From: Planctomycetaceae bacterium
GTDB lineage: Bacteria > Planctomycetota > Planctomycetia > Pirellulales > Thermoguttaceae
Assembly: GCA_015062085.1 (NCBI GenBank)
Contig: SUVI01000037.1
Location: 1 to 25,761 of the forward strand
Length of the DNA stretch: 25,761 nucleotides
Direction: 5' to 3'
In this document: positions 1 to 8,149 of the stretch, one piece after another
Numbering within the stretch: position 1 is the first letter of the stretch
How the letters are laid out: the number at the start of each line of letters is the position of its first letter
Notes under the pieces: model-generated
What the model saw: only the letters and a program-made list of their open reading frames with translations
What the model was told of the DNA's origin: nothing
The model's database searches: none
Translations under genes and position numbers: made by a program

Positions 1-177
1 CTGCGTGAACTTCTCGGCTCCGGAAAACTCCTCGGCATGACCGTCTTCCAGACCGTCAACGACGGCGGATGGTTCCAGCCCTGGGGACTCATGCTTCTGG
101 CTCCGAGCGCGTTCTTCCTGATCGGATTCTTCATCTGGATCCTCAGAACGTTTGACCCGTCGCAGATCGAAGAATAA
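1..177 (+). CDS. nqrD: Na+-translocating NADH:quinone reductase subunit D, C-terminal part
   Basis: This is the last 58 codons of a gene that begins outside the window; the frame is open from base 1 to TAA at 175-177. The tail has a short soluble stretch ([18 protein letters not shown]) leading into a final hydrophobic helix and ends DPSQIEE, which matches the end of NqrD as I know the family. NqrD is an integral membrane subunit of the Na+-pumping NADH:ubiquinone oxidoreductase and helps form the sodium and electron path in the inner membrane. The identification rests on these residues and on the immediately following nqrE (14-bp gap) and nqrF. RnfE is a homologue of NqrD, but nqrF downstream favours Nqr over Rnf. 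Confidence 0.9.
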   Translation: MRELLGSGKLLGMTVFQTVNDGGWFQPWGLMLLAPSAFFLIGFFIWILRTFDPSQIEE

Positions 178-191
178 AAAGGAGGACGAAC

Positions 192-779
192 ATGGAATAC
201 ATTCAGTTAATCGTGCGTTCGATTTTCATCGACAACCTGGCGCTTTCCTTCTTCTTGGGAATGTGCACGTTCCTAGCCGTCTCGAAACGCGTTTCGACCG
301 CCATCGGATTGGGAATTGCCGTCATCGTCGTCCAGACCATCACTATCCCGGTCAACAATCTGATCCTGAACCATTTCCTGAAAGAGAACGCGCTGGTGGA
401 CGGCGTTTCGCTCACGTTCCTTTCGCTGATCTGTTTCATCGGCGTCATCGCCGCCATGGTCCAGATTCTGGAAATGACACTCGACCGTTACTTCCCGCCG
501 CTCTACAACGCGCTGGGAATTTTCCTTCCGCTCATCACGGTGAACTGCGCCATCCTTGGCGGTTCGCTCTTCATGGAGCAGCGCGACTACAATTTAATGG
601 AAAGCGTCTGTTACGGTTTCGGAAGCGGAACGGGCTGGGCACTGGCCATCGTCATTCTCGCGGCCGTGCGTGAACGCTGCAAGTATAGTCACATTCCGGC
701 TGGTCTGCGCGGTTTAGGCATCACGTTCATCACCGTCGGTCTCATCGCCATGGCGTTCATGACCTTCAGCGGCATCTGA
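192..779 (+). CDS. nqrE: Na+-translocating NADH:quinone reductase subunit E
   Basis: The 195-residue product is the usual length for NqrE. It is strongly hydrophobic with about six membrane segments. The N-terminal region (residues 5-40) carries the family-typical stretch around [20 protein letters not shown], including a cysteine near residue 25. A second conserved cysteine lies in the stretch [17 protein letters not shown], around residue 120. In the enzyme, NqrD and NqrE together hold a membrane-embedded iron centre ligated by cysteines and take part in Na+ translocation. The start is set by GGAGG at 181-185, six bases before ATG. The gene sits 14 bp after nqrD and 68 bp before nqrF, so all three are probably co-transcribed from a promoter outside the window. 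Confidence 0.95.
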   Translation: MEYIQLIVRSIFIDNLALSFFLGMCTFLAVSKRVSTAIGLGIAVIVVQTITIPVNNLILNHFLKENALVDGVSLTFLSLICFIGVIAAMVQILEMTLDRYFPPLYNALGIFLPLITVNCAILGGSLFMEQRDYNLMESVCYGFGSGTGWALAIVILAAVRERCKYSHIPAGLRGLGITFITVGLIAMAFMTFSGI

Positions 780-847
780 GCGTTCGTGAGCCGATTCAGG
801 TTCAATCAGGTTTTAAAAGAATTCACACTTAATCAAAGGTTTAAAAT

Positions 848-2110
848 ATGAGTAACCAGGTATTCATTTTTGCTGCCGCTTCCTCCGGTCAGCAGATTGG
901 GCTTGGCGTCGCCATGTTTACCGGCGTGGTGATGGTACTGGTTTGCGCGATCCTTATTGCGCGTAAGTTCCTCGTCGCGACGGGAGACGTGAAGATCGAG
1001 ATCAACGATGATCCGTCCAAAACGCTTACCGTGCCGGCTGGCGGAAAGCTCCTCCAGACTCTGGCATCCAAAAACATTTTCGTCGCGAGTGCCTGCGGCG
1101 GTCAGGGAACGTGCGGTCAGTGCCGCCTTCAGGTCCTTGAGGGCGGCGGAGACATCCTCCCCACCGAAAAAGACCAGTTCACCCGCGGTGAAGTGCGCGA
1201 CCACTGGCGTCTTTCCTGCCAGGTTGCCGTTAAGCAGGACATGAAGATCCGCGTTCCGGCCGAAGTGTTCGACGTGAAAAAGTGGGTCTGCACCGTTCGC
1301 TCCAACAAAAACGTCGCGACGTTCATCAAGGAACTCGTCCTTGAGATCCCGGAAGGCGAGGAAGTCAACTTCAAGGCCGGCGGATACATTCAGATCGAAT
1401 GCCCTCCGTACGAAGTCGCGTACAGAGATTTCGACATTGACGAAGAATACCATCCCGACTGGGACCGTTTCAAGGTCTGGGATTACGTTTCAAAGGTCGA
1501 CAAACCGAATCTTCGTGCGTACTCCATGGCGAACTATCCGGAAGAAAAGGGCATCATCATGCTCAACGTCCGGATCGCGACCCCGCCGCGCGGAATGAAT
1601 GTTCCTCCGGGAATCATGTCCTCGTACATTTTCAGCCTGAAACCGGGCGACAAAGTGACCATCAGCGGTCCATACGGCGAGTTTTTCCCGCAGGACACCG
1701 ACGCGGAAATGGTTTACGTCGGCGGCGGTGCCGGTATGGCGCCTCTCCGTTCGCACATTTTCGACCTGCTCAAGCGTCTGAAGAGCGGCCGCAAGATCTC
1801 CTACTGGTACGGCGCGCGTTCCCTGCGTGAAGTCTTCTACGACGACGAATTCCGTGCTCTGGAGAAGGAGTTCCCGAACTTCAGTTTCCACTTGGCACTG
1901 AGTGATCCGCTTCCGGAAGACAACTGGACGGGACCGACCGGTTTCATTCATCAGGTCCTTCACGACGAGTATCTGAAAGACCACCAGGCTCCGGAATGCT
2001 GCGAGTACTACATGTGCGGCCCGCCGATGATGACCAGCGCGGTCTGCAAAATGCTCGATTCGCTTGGAGTGGAGCGTGAGAACATTTACTTCGACGATTT
2101 CGGCGGTTGA
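848..2110 (+). CDS. nqrF: Na+-translocating NADH:quinone reductase subunit F (2Fe-2S/FAD, NADH-oxidising)
   Basis: NqrF is the NADH entry point of the sodium-pumping complex: it oxidises NADH through FAD and passes electrons via a 2Fe-2S cluster to the membrane subunits. All parts of the 420-residue protein are visible. There is one N-terminal membrane helix (about 15-43) and a plant-type ferredoxin domain with cluster ligands C83, C89, C92 and C124. The flavin motif RAYS is at 223-226, the nucleotide-binding GGGAGMAP at 292-299 and CGPPMM at 390-395. The C-terminus is FDDFGG. Length and order are those of a full NqrF. AAAGG at 836-840 supports the ATG. A strong terminator follows at 2158-2200, so nqrF ends the operon. 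Confidence 0.97.
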   Translation: MSNQVFIFAAASSGQQIGLGVAMFTGVVMVLVCAILIARKFLVATGDVKIEINDDPSKTLTVPAGGKLLQTLASKNIFVASACGGQGTCGQCRLQVLEGGGDILPTEKDQFTRGEVRDHWRLSCQVAVKQDMKIRVPAEVFDVKKWVCTVRSNKNVATFIKELVLEIPEGEEVNFKAGGYIQIECPPYEVAYRDFDIDEEYHPDWDRFKVWDYVSKVDKPNLRAYSMANYPEEKGIIMLNVRIATPPRGMNVPPGIMSSYIFSLKPGDKVTISGPYGEFFPQDTDAEMVYVGGGAGMAPLRSHIFDLLKRLKSGRKISYWYGARSLREVFYDDEFRALEKEFPNFSFHLALSDPLPEDNWTGPTGFIHQVLHDEYLKDHQAPECCEYYMCGPPMMTSAVCKMLDSLGVERENIYFDDFGG

Positions 2111-2157
2111 TGCCTCCCATCGTCAAAAATAGCGGATCTGTTAAGATTTAAAACTGT

Positions 2158-2200
2158 CGCGGAGAATGGCGTTTTACCTTTCTCCGCGTTTTTTATTTTT
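2158..2200 (+). terminator. Intrinsic terminator after nqrF
   Basis: A 9-bp perfect stem (2158-2166 with 2180-2188, core CGCGGAGA/TCTCCGCG) has a 13-base loop and is followed at once by a run of T from 2189, broken only by one A. It lies about 48 bp after the nqrF stop. The opposite strand lacks a U-tract, so it probably serves nqrF rather than the convergent gene ending at 2246. Confidence 0.88.
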
Positions 2201-2245
2201 TAGATATGAATACTTGGAGCTCCTCATTTACTCCTAGGCAAAGTA

Positions 2246-4297
2246 TCATCTTTGGACATTTTCATCACACGTGATCTCCGCGCTGGTGCTGGTTGGGTAA
2301 CGGACTGCGCAGTGGTTTCCGTCCGTCGTATCCCCCGTAAGTACGTCTCCCGCCTCGATCCGATCTGTATAGTAGGTTCTCGTCCATGTACGGTTACCGT
2401 CGCTGAAGATCACTTTAAATTTTACATTGTGTACCGGGAAGGGGCTATGATTGGCAATTTGGAAAATATCATATTCGTTCCCGAGTCTGTGATCCCATGA
2501 AAGGCTCGGGCGCAGGATGTTTGCAAAACGCTCAGGATCCTGTCTTTGAAGCTCGCAGAAGACATCTGGCCGTATCAGTGCGAAATCCGCATGATAGACC
2601 GGTTCACCTGCCTGCATGGTCGGAACGTATTCACAGAGTGCACCGACAGAGATTGCTGCTTCGAACCAAATAAAAGCTCTCTCATAATCTTTTTTCTCGA
2701 CACAAAGGGACGCTGAGCGAAGTGCATAAAAGTAATTCCCCTTGTAGATATCCATAAGTTCACGTGCCAGCTCGATCGCCATGTCGAACTCCCCTTCAGC
2801 CTGAAGGATCGCCATGAGCCCGAATCTGCATTCGCCTGTATTATCGGTAAAGTACGCCAGGGTGAATTTACTACACTCGATCGCAAAATCCAAATCGAAG
2901 TTTTCGGATTCAAAGACCCGGTAAGCGACCAGAGAATCCATGATCCCTTTCAGGATCACGCCGCGGTCGATATCGTACATGGAATGTTCCGGAATAAGAG
3001 AGGCCAGATAGCAGTAGTAGGCGATGACTTTTTCCAGGTCAGCCTCATTATTGGAGGGACTCGCAAGCGCTTTGGACTTGTTCTTGTTTTCCCACTGGAT
3101 CACAACAGAATCTCTGAACTCATTCAAACAATAATCGAAAAGCACATATATATCTTCGTTTGAGATCGCTGCATCGATATTCAGGGCCATACTGCTTGCT
3201 GCCGGCGAGTAAGTCACGTATCCATATTTCCTGACGAGCTGGTCTTCAAGTGCGAGCATACTCTCGTTCAGCGGAGTCAGTTTTTGAAGGAATTCATCGG
3301 TCAGCGTATTCACGTACTCCTCATGCACCGCGTTGAGCTTCTCACGTTCTCCAATCGTTCGGCACTCACGGAGTTTTTGGTCACGTACTGCAATTGCATT
3401 TCCCAATTTCTGAAGAAATTCATCAGCAAGGAGGATGGAACTTTCAAAATACGTAAGCCATTCTGTTTCGGCTGCGCAGTCAGTGAATTGCGAGAAACGC
3501 ATTCGGAACGCTTCGACTCGGTCACAAATAATCATCCGCAGCGCGTCTTCGTTCGGATTTTTTATATCGAGTGTATCATAGAGGTTTTTGTACCACTTTG
3601 CAGTCGTAAAAAGATACCTACGCTCATCCACTTTTTGGGAAGTGTGTGTTTTGAGGATCTCCTTTTTTCCCGTACGACCAAATTCTCTGATAAGTTCCAG
3701 ACATTCCCGTTCCTCCAGTTCAGAAAATTCACTATATTTTTCGATTCCGATCTGCGGCTGCATCGGAACGGCCGAAGAGCCGTAAAACTGCTGCGGTGAG
3801 CGAATCGGTCCGAAAGGAACAGGAGAGACAGAAGGAGTCGAAAGATCTTGGAGCGATCCGTCATCCAGAACGATCTCATCGGTTTCCCCGCTATTCTGCC
3901 GGCGGCGCAAAGCCTGACGGTTCCTGATGTACTGTGCATCCGCAGGAGAGAGAGCGCTCACTTTGACTCTTCCCACTTTACCGTTCTTTTTCAAGATGAA
4001 AACAGTATTTCCGTCACTTGAATCTTTTTCGGGAAGCCAGACTCCCTGTACGGTTTTCCCTTTCTGAGAGGTCCACGTCCGCATGGGTTCATTAAGTTCA
4101 TCAGCAACTCCGCTCAATGCTGCAAAGGAAGACAAAATAAAAACCAGAAAAAAGATCGATCGGCGGATCATCTTCATAGTTCCACTGCTTTTCTTCAAAA
4201 AAACAGGGAAAATAGGATCGGTCATTTCCTTGGAAAAGCGGAATATCGAAAGTTCTGTTTTAAGGATCTTTCTGTTGGTTTTTTGAGTCATGAACAT
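2246..4297 (-). CDS. Exported protein with SHD1-like domain and TPR-like region, function unknown
   Basis: The product is 683 residues from ATG at 4297, chosen because GGGAGA lies about five bases upstream. The frame also opens at TTG 4318, and ATG at 4177 would start directly at the signal peptide but has only a weak GGA. With the 4297 start, about 40 residues precede the hydrophobic segment (about 41-67, IFFLVFILSSFAALSGVA). Residues about 72-125 resemble an SHD1 domain (RTWTSQKGKTVQGVWL to LSPADAQYI), the same module found in the LRR protein at 8150. The middle is helical, with TPR-like units late in the protein (AEGEFDMAIELARELMDIY, then KKDYERAFIWFEAAISVGA). The last 80 residues look beta-rich, resembling a small FxLYD-type sandwich. 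The role is unknown; the protein is probably periplasmic or at the cell surface. It stands alone, converging on nqrF. Confidence 0.75.
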   Translation of the reverse strand: MFMTQKTNRKILKTELSIFRFSKEMTDPIFPVFLKKSSGTMKMIRRSIFFLVFILSSFAALSGVADELNEPMRTWTSQKGKTVQGVWLPEKDSSDGNTVFILKKNGKVGRVKVSALSPADAQYIRNRQALRRRQNSGETDEIVLDDGSLQDLSTPSVSPVPFGPIRSPQQFYGSSAVPMQPQIGIEKYSEFSELEERECLELIREFGRTGKKEILKTHTSQKVDERRYLFTTAKWYKNLYDTLDIKNPNEDALRMIICDRVEAFRMRFSQFTDCAAETEWLTYFESSILLADEFLQKLGNAIAVRDQKLRECRTIGEREKLNAVHEEYVNTLTDEFLQKLTPLNESMLALEDQLVRKYGYVTYSPAASSMALNIDAAISNEDIYVLFDYCLNEFRDSVVIQWENKNKSKALASPSNNEADLEKVIAYYCYLASLIPEHSMYDIDRGVILKGIMDSLVAYRVFESENFDLDFAIECSKFTLAYFTDNTGECRFGLMAILQAEGEFDMAIELARELMDIYKGNYFYALRSASLCVEKKDYERAFIWFEAAISVGALCEYVPTMQAGEPVYHADFALIRPDVFCELQRQDPERFANILRPSLSWDHRLGNEYDIFQIANHSPFPVHNVKFKVIFSDGNRTWTRTYYTDRIEAGDVLTGDTTDGNHCAVRYPTSTSAEITCDENVQR

Positions 4298-4506
4298 AAT
4301 ATTCTCCCATGAATTCAAGGTCGGAACAGTTAAAAGTAAGGTTTACAGCATAAAAATGCAGCGTGCATCATACTGAAAACGTTGAGAGAGACTGAGGCCG
4401 CCCCGGCGGCACATTCCCCGTTTAAAGAACCGCAGGCTGTTACACCATTTTAATAAATTTAGACTTAAAGAGTCGTAAATTTCCAAAAATCACGAAAAAT
4501 TGAAAA

Positions 4507-4576
4507 ATTTTTAAGGTTCATCCCGAAATTGTGTACCAGTTTCACCACTGAAGCCGCAAAACTCACAGAGAAACAC
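4507..4576 (+). repeat. Degenerate dispersed repeat, copy A
   Basis: About 70 bases align with 21804-21873. The 38-base core, from GGTTCATCC to the GAA after CACC, matches at 31 positions by my hand alignment, and most differences are transitions. After a 2-base gap the similarity resumes through a stretch of the type ACTCACAGAGAAACAC. Both copies are intergenic, beside a gene start. It looks like an old non-coding repeat rather than a gene remnant. Confidence 0.55.
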
Positions 4577-4784
4577 GGATCTTAAGACAAAAAACAGTAA
4601 AAAATAGACTTCTCGAACATTATTTTGAATTTTTAAAAATTCATTTGTGCCTTTTTGTGTTTTCCGTGCAACTCTTTTTGTGTTTTCCATGCAACTTCGT
4701 GTCAGGGCAAGTTCACTGCCTTTTTTTCTCTTTTCTTTCTTTTTTTCAGTGTGTTTCTGCGTCTCTTCTATACTCTCCGTGGTG
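4543..4784. repeat. Imperfect 34-bp inverted repeats flanking a 174-bp AT-rich segment
   Basis: Bases 4543-4576 and the reverse complement of 4751-4784 align without a gap and agree at 21 of 34 positions by my count. The outer ends (CACCAC) and inner ends (GAAACAC) are best preserved. The left arm is part of dispersed repeat copy A. This could be a decayed miniature element or two independent insertions of the same repeat in opposite orientation. No target-site duplication was identified. Confidence 0.4.
4651..4696 (+). repeat. 23-bp tandem duplication
   Basis: Units at 4651-4673 and 4674-4696 are identical except for one base (CCGTGC versus CCATGC). The unit starts CTTTTTGTGTTTTCC. It is non-coding and of no evident function. 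Confidence 0.8.
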
Positions 4785-4922
4785 AGATCGGACCTGATCG
4801 GTACCCACTTTCCGGCAGAACCATTTTAATTCTCTCAATGAAAGAAACACTTCTCGTTCTTCATGAGATGGAAAAAAAATTAAAATTCGTGAAAAAGTTT
4901 CTGGAAAATACAGTTTCCCATA

Positions 4923-4950
4923 TTGACAAACAGAAAAAATCTGCTAGAAT
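4923..4950 (+). promoter_or_regulatory. Sigma70-type promoter with extended -10
   Basis: There is a perfect -35 TTGACA at 4923-4928, a 16-base spacer and -10 TAGAAT at 4945-4950. TG at 4942-4943 makes an extended -10. Transcription would start near 4957, leaving about 55 untranslated bases before the ATG at 5012. Confidence 0.75.
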
Positions 4951-5011
4951 TGGTATACATTCTGAATGGAAGTTTCTAAAAAAGAATTAAGTACCAAAAG
5001 AAAGGGACAGT

Positions 5012-5608
5012 ATGGCCAGCTTAGGAAATTTGGGAGAATTGGGAGTTGCTGCGTTCATCGCATTTGAATTTTCCAAAGAGATCCTGATCGGTTTTTTGCG
5101 TCAGGTCGGTTCCGAAATGATCGGAGTCGTCAGGACTCCTTCGGAAAAAACAATGAATATCCGCACCTCGAAAGGCCGTGAAAAACTATTTACTGTCAAC
5201 TACAGCTGGGCGGATGAACAGATGATCCGAAACCTGGAACGAGGGCAGATCTGGGTCCTTCATGAACGGATGAAGGAAGATTTTTGCCTAGATTTGAGTT
5301 TCTCGAAACTCTCTGACACCCTGCTCCACCAACTGGATGGTCTGCCGCACCTGCGTGTTCTGAAACTTTCCGGTTCCCGCGGACTGCGGCGTGACGCCAT
5401 CCAGCAGTTTATCCTGAACAATCGACAGTGCCAGGTCATCCATACTCCGATCACGTACTATGTCTTCAAATGGATCTTTCTGCTCTCGCTTTTCATTTTC
5501 ATTGCATTTTACTACATAAAAAATCCGTCAGCAGTCGGAAGCAGTAATTCCATCATGGAACTAGTCGGCGGCTGGTTTTGGGAGCTCCAGGGGGATCTTT
5601 TTAAGTGA
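5012..5608 (+). CDS. Small membrane-anchored protein with leucine-rich segment, function unknown
   Basis: I do not recognise the family of this 198-residue protein. Residues about 5-30 are mildly hydrophobic. The middle (about 92-125) contains a leucine-rich stretch (LDLSFSKLSDTLLHQLDGLPH, then LRVLKLSGSRGLRRDAIQQF) with the spacing of one to two LRR units. One clear membrane helix follows at about 148-168 (FKWIFLLSLFIFIAFYYI), then a short tail. There is no classical cleaved signal peptide. AAAGGG lies five bases before ATG, and a near-consensus promoter lies at 4923-4950, so the gene is probably well expressed as a single unit. The ORF is well formed, but no function can be given. Confidence 0.7.
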   Translation: MASLGNLGELGVAAFIAFEFSKEILIGFLRQVGSEMIGVVRTPSEKTMNIRTSKGREKLFTVNYSWADEQMIRNLERGQIWVLHERMKEDFCLDLSFSKLSDTLLHQLDGLPHLRVLKLSGSRGLRRDAIQQFILNNRQCQVIHTPITYYVFKWIFLLSLFIFIAFYYIKNPSAVGSSNSIMELVGGWFWELQGDLFK

Positions 5609-5755
5609 TCGCGGCCAACGAAATATTCCGGCAACCGCAGATAATTGACCTATCATCCCCTCACAATACAGGAACGCACAGAGGCGCCAGTGCGGTAAAG
5701 TGTCCGAGTTTGGATAAATTTCAGAAAATTTCAGGAAATTTAGGACTCTCCCCTC

Positions 5756-5784
5756 TTGCGTTTTCTGGGTAAATCGTGTATCCT
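5756..5784 (+). promoter_or_regulatory. Candidate promoter of the isomerase-like gene
   Basis: A possible -35 TTGCGT (5756-5761), 17-base spacer and -10 TATCCT (5779-5784) lie about 90 bp before the start at 5877. A CCCC run sits two bases upstream of the -35, like the C-tract promoters elsewhere in the window, but the fit is weaker. Repeated AAATTTCAG/AAATTTAGG strings lie just before it. Confidence 0.4.
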
Positions 5785-5876
5785 TGAAATTTAGAAAAAA
5801 ATGTTTTTGTTTCGATCGGTGAGTTTCGGGAACACGATATCCCAAACTCCTCCCACCTCAATTCAGGAGAATTTTT

Positions 5877-6740
5877 ATGAATCGACGAGAAGTCATGAGA
5901 TCCCTTGCCGTTCTTTCTGCTGCCGGAATGCTTCCGGGGATCAGTTCTGCATTTGCGGAAGCTGCGAAATACGGCCTGAAGCAGTCTGCGTGCCTCTGGT
6001 GTTACGGCGGATACATGAAAAAGAACAATATATCGCTGGATCAGTTCTGTGAAGCGGTCGCAAAGATCGGCGTGAAGTCGCTTGAGCTCACCAACGCGGG
6101 GCAGTGGGAAGTCATGAAAAAGTACGGTCTTTCCTGTGCCATGCTGCCCGCTCCGATGGGGATCACCCGCGGTTTCAACCACACGAAATACCACGAAGAA
6201 CTCATCGTAAAAACGAAAGCGTGCATTGACGAAGCTGTCAGCTGGGGATTCAAAAACGTCATCTGCATGTCTGGAAACTGCGAAGGTATGGGCAAAGAAG
6301 AAGGGTTGGCGAACTGCGTCACCGGTCTGAAGGAAGTCGTACCTTACGCCGAGAAAAAAGGAATCATCCTCTGCATGGAGCTTCTCAACAGCCACAGCCA
6401 CAAAGACTATATGGCAGACTCGACTGCATGGTGTGTGGAACTGACGCACAAACTGGATTCGCCCAGCTTCAAGATCCTCTATGACATCTATCATGCCCGT
6501 GAAATGGGGGAAGACCCGATCAAAGACATTCGCGAGCATCACGACTGCTGGGGACACTACCACACGGGCGGATGGCCGGGACGTGCGGAGATCGACTTGG
6601 CATCTCAGGAACTGGATTACGCGAAGATCATGCGCGAGATCGCCGAGACCGGTTACCAGGGCTGGATCGGACAGGAATTCGTTCCGCGCCGCGACGGTCT
6701 CAAGAGCCTAGCGGAAGCATTCGGTATCTGCGACGTCTGA
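5877..6740 (+). CDS. Tat-exported sugar phosphate isomerase/epimerase-like protein (hydroxypyruvate isomerase type)
   Basis: The 287-residue protein has the TIM-barrel fold of the xylose isomerase-like/AP endonuclease 2 superfamily. Putative metal ligands are in the expected order: E168 (CMELLNS), D203 and H206 (LYDIYH), H229 (HYHTGG) and E267 (GQEFVP). LYDIYH and the closing GQEFVPRRD are typical of the hydroxypyruvate isomerase branch. The N-terminus (NRREVMRSLAVLSAAGMLPG) is a probable Tat signal with RR at 3-4, so it should act outside the cytoplasm, as many planctomycete relatives do. The substrate cannot be told from sequence; keto or aldo sugars or sugar acids are likely. AGGAG about eight bases upstream fixes the start. 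It is a single gene with its own terminator at 6773-6812. Confidence 0.85.
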   Translation: MNRREVMRSLAVLSAAGMLPGISSAFAEAAKYGLKQSACLWCYGGYMKKNNISLDQFCEAVAKIGVKSLELTNAGQWEVMKKYGLSCAMLPAPMGITRGFNHTKYHEELIVKTKACIDEAVSWGFKNVICMSGNCEGMGKEEGLANCVTGLKEVVPYAEKKGIILCMELLNSHSHKDYMADSTAWCVELTHKLDSPSFKILYDIYHAREMGEDPIKDIREHHDCWGHYHTGGWPGRAEIDLASQELDYAKIMREIAETGYQGWIGQEFVPRRDGLKSLAEAFGICDV

Positions 6741-6772
6741 AATTCAGGCCGTAAGAGAAGACTGCAAAAATA

Positions 6773-6812
6773 AAAACGAAAGTCTGAAAATTTCTTGGAC
6801 TTTCGTTTTCTT
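6773..6812 (+). terminator. Intrinsic terminator after the isomerase-like gene
   Basis: A 12-bp perfect stem (6773-6784 with 6798-6809; AAAACGAAAGTC/GACTTTCGTTTT) has a 13-base loop and ends in a T-rich tract. It lies 33 bp after the stop codon. The A run before and T run after could let it work on both strands. Confidence 0.85.
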
Positions 6813-6890
6813 ATGAGTTTCTCAAATGGAAATTTTACTTCCATTACAAAATCACGATTTCCTTTTCCTATTTTCCCACAGGAGCATTTC

Positions 6891-7853
6891 ATGCCGATCA
6901 CTATTATTTCCGCGACACAGGCCCATCAGCGCGAAGCTGCGCACCTGATTTACGATTCCACGAACGCCTGGTACCAAAAAAACCGCGGTTTCTCGGTCTT
7001 CACTGGCGAAAAAGATTCCGCGCTCCTTTTCTGTCGAACGTACGCGGCCCTCGACGGACAGGAAAACCATCTGATCGCCTGGGACAGTGACGCACAAAGG
7101 ATCGCTGGATCCTGTTTCGTCCATCCGCGTCCCACGCACATTTCGCTCGGGATCATGAACGTGCATCCGGACTATTTCGGACAAAGCGTCGCACCGCGGA
7201 TCCTGGAACACATCATCGAGATCGCCCAGTCGCAGAATTTGCCGCTTCATCTCGTTTCCAGCGCCATGAATTTGGATTCTTTCTCCCTCTACAGCCGGAT
7301 GGGGTTCGTGCCGCACACGGTCTTTCAAGACATGATGTTTCCGAATTTTGACTCGCAGAAAGTTTCAAAAATGCTTTCCAGAAACGTTTCGCGGCTCCTT
7401 CCGAGCGTGCGTCCTGCCCAGCTCGCCGACGTTCCGGCGATCACCGCGCTGGATCTGGAACTGACCGGGCGAGACCATACGGCAGACTTCACCTACTTCA
7501 TCCAAAATCCAGACGGCGCGTGGCGTACGTGGGTCCTCGAAACGGAAACGGGACTCACAGGCGTTCTTTCCTCTGTCTGCGACCCGGGAAGCTGCATGCT
7601 GGGGCCGGGGTTCATGCGGGACGAAGATTCCATGCTCGCTCTGATCTTCACAGCCTACCGTGCTTTCACGGAGCCGCAGGACGCACTTCCGGCAGCGAGA
7701 CCGATCTTTCTCGTTCCATGTGCGGCTCAGAATGCCATTCGGACGCTCTATTCCTGGGGCGCGCGCAATACGGAGCTCCACGTGGGGCAGACTCTTGGAG
7801 GAGGCGCTCCGGCAAAAGGGCTCGTCATGCCGACATTCATGCCGGAATCCTGA
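6891..7853 (+). CDS. GNAT-family N-acetyltransferase with C-terminal extension
   Basis: The product is 320 residues from ATG 6891, chosen because AGGAG lies just upstream; the frame is open to 6795 but that part overlaps terminator DNA and has no ribosome site. Residues about 5-165 fit the GNAT acetyl-CoA fold. The acetyl-CoA binding motif A region is IMNVHPDYFGQSVAPRILEHI, near residues 85-105, where the usual RGxG is changed to FGQSVA. SLYSRMGF follows (about 135-142), the classic motif B end. Residues about 170-320 form a second, GNAT-like half starting VRPAQLADVPAITALDLEL, so this may be a tandem-GNAT protein. The acceptor substrate is unknown. It is cytoplasmic, with no signal peptide. 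Confidence 0.8.
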   Translation: MPITIISATQAHQREAAHLIYDSTNAWYQKNRGFSVFTGEKDSALLFCRTYAALDGQENHLIAWDSDAQRIAGSCFVHPRPTHISLGIMNVHPDYFGQSVAPRILEHIIEIAQSQNLPLHLVSSAMNLDSFSLYSRMGFVPHTVFQDMMFPNFDSQKVSKMLSRNVSRLLPSVRPAQLADVPAITALDLELTGRDHTADFTYFIQNPDGAWRTWVLETETGLTGVLSSVCDPGSCMLGPGFMRDEDSMLALIFTAYRAFTEPQDALPAARPIFLVPCAAQNAIRTLYSWGARNTELHVGQTLGGGAPAKGLVMPTFMPES

Positions 7854-7886
7854 AACTGAAATGAAAACCTCAAACGAGGGACTTTT

Positions 7887-7923
7887 TGCGCCGCTGTGAC
7901 TCCCCGCAGAACGCAGCGGCGCA
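7887..7923 (+). other. GC-rich hairpin downstream of the acetyltransferase gene
   Basis: A 10-bp perfect stem (7887-7896 with 7914-7923; TGCGCCGCTG/CAGCGGCGCA) has a 17-base loop that can pair two further bases. A run of five T precedes it but none follows, so it is not a textbook intrinsic terminator on either strand. It may still end transcription or stabilise the acetyltransferase mRNA. Confidence 0.5.
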
Positions 7924-8003
7924 CGGAGAAACTTGTGGGAGGATCGGGTTTCAGAACGTGTTTCTGTCTTTTTCAACAACAATACATCCTGAATACAAAC
8001 ACT

Positions 8004-8036
8004 CCCCCTTGATTTTTTTGGGAAAAATAGTAAAAT
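8004..8036 (+). promoter_or_regulatory. C-tract promoter of the LRR protein gene
   Basis: Five C (8004-8008) directly abut -35 TTGATT (8009-8014); a 16-base spacer leads to -10 TAAAAT (8031-8036), followed by AAAG. Transcription would start near 8043, about 107 bases before the ATG. The same architecture appears at 16501, 16440 (-), 21937 and 25588 (-). Confidence 0.65.
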
Positions 8037-8149
8037 AAAGTCAAGAAGAATGAAAGATCTTCAAAAAATTTGCGTAATTTCCGGAAATAAATCTCTTTAT
8101 ATTTTATATTACAGTTCAGCACAACACTCAAAAAAATGAAAGGAAGACT

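Larger units (their letters stand above)
4319..4922. other. AT-rich intergenic stretch with degenerate repeats
   Basis: About 600 bases between two divergent genes hold no convincing coding sequence. The F- and S-rich open frames at 4647-4990 have coding-unlike composition. What can be seen is a repeat copy at 4507-4576 shared with 21804-21873, an imperfect inverted partner at 4751-4784, a 23-base tandem duplication at 4651-4696, and long T and A tracts. The upstream region of the 4297 gene must lie at the left end, but I cannot assign a convincing promoter there. Confidence 0.6.

Noticed and set aside
4647..4990. Phenylalanine- and serine-rich frames in the AT-rich intergenic region
   Set aside because: Low-complexity translations of T tracts and of a tandem duplication; one would overlap the promoter at 4923. 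No ribosome site.
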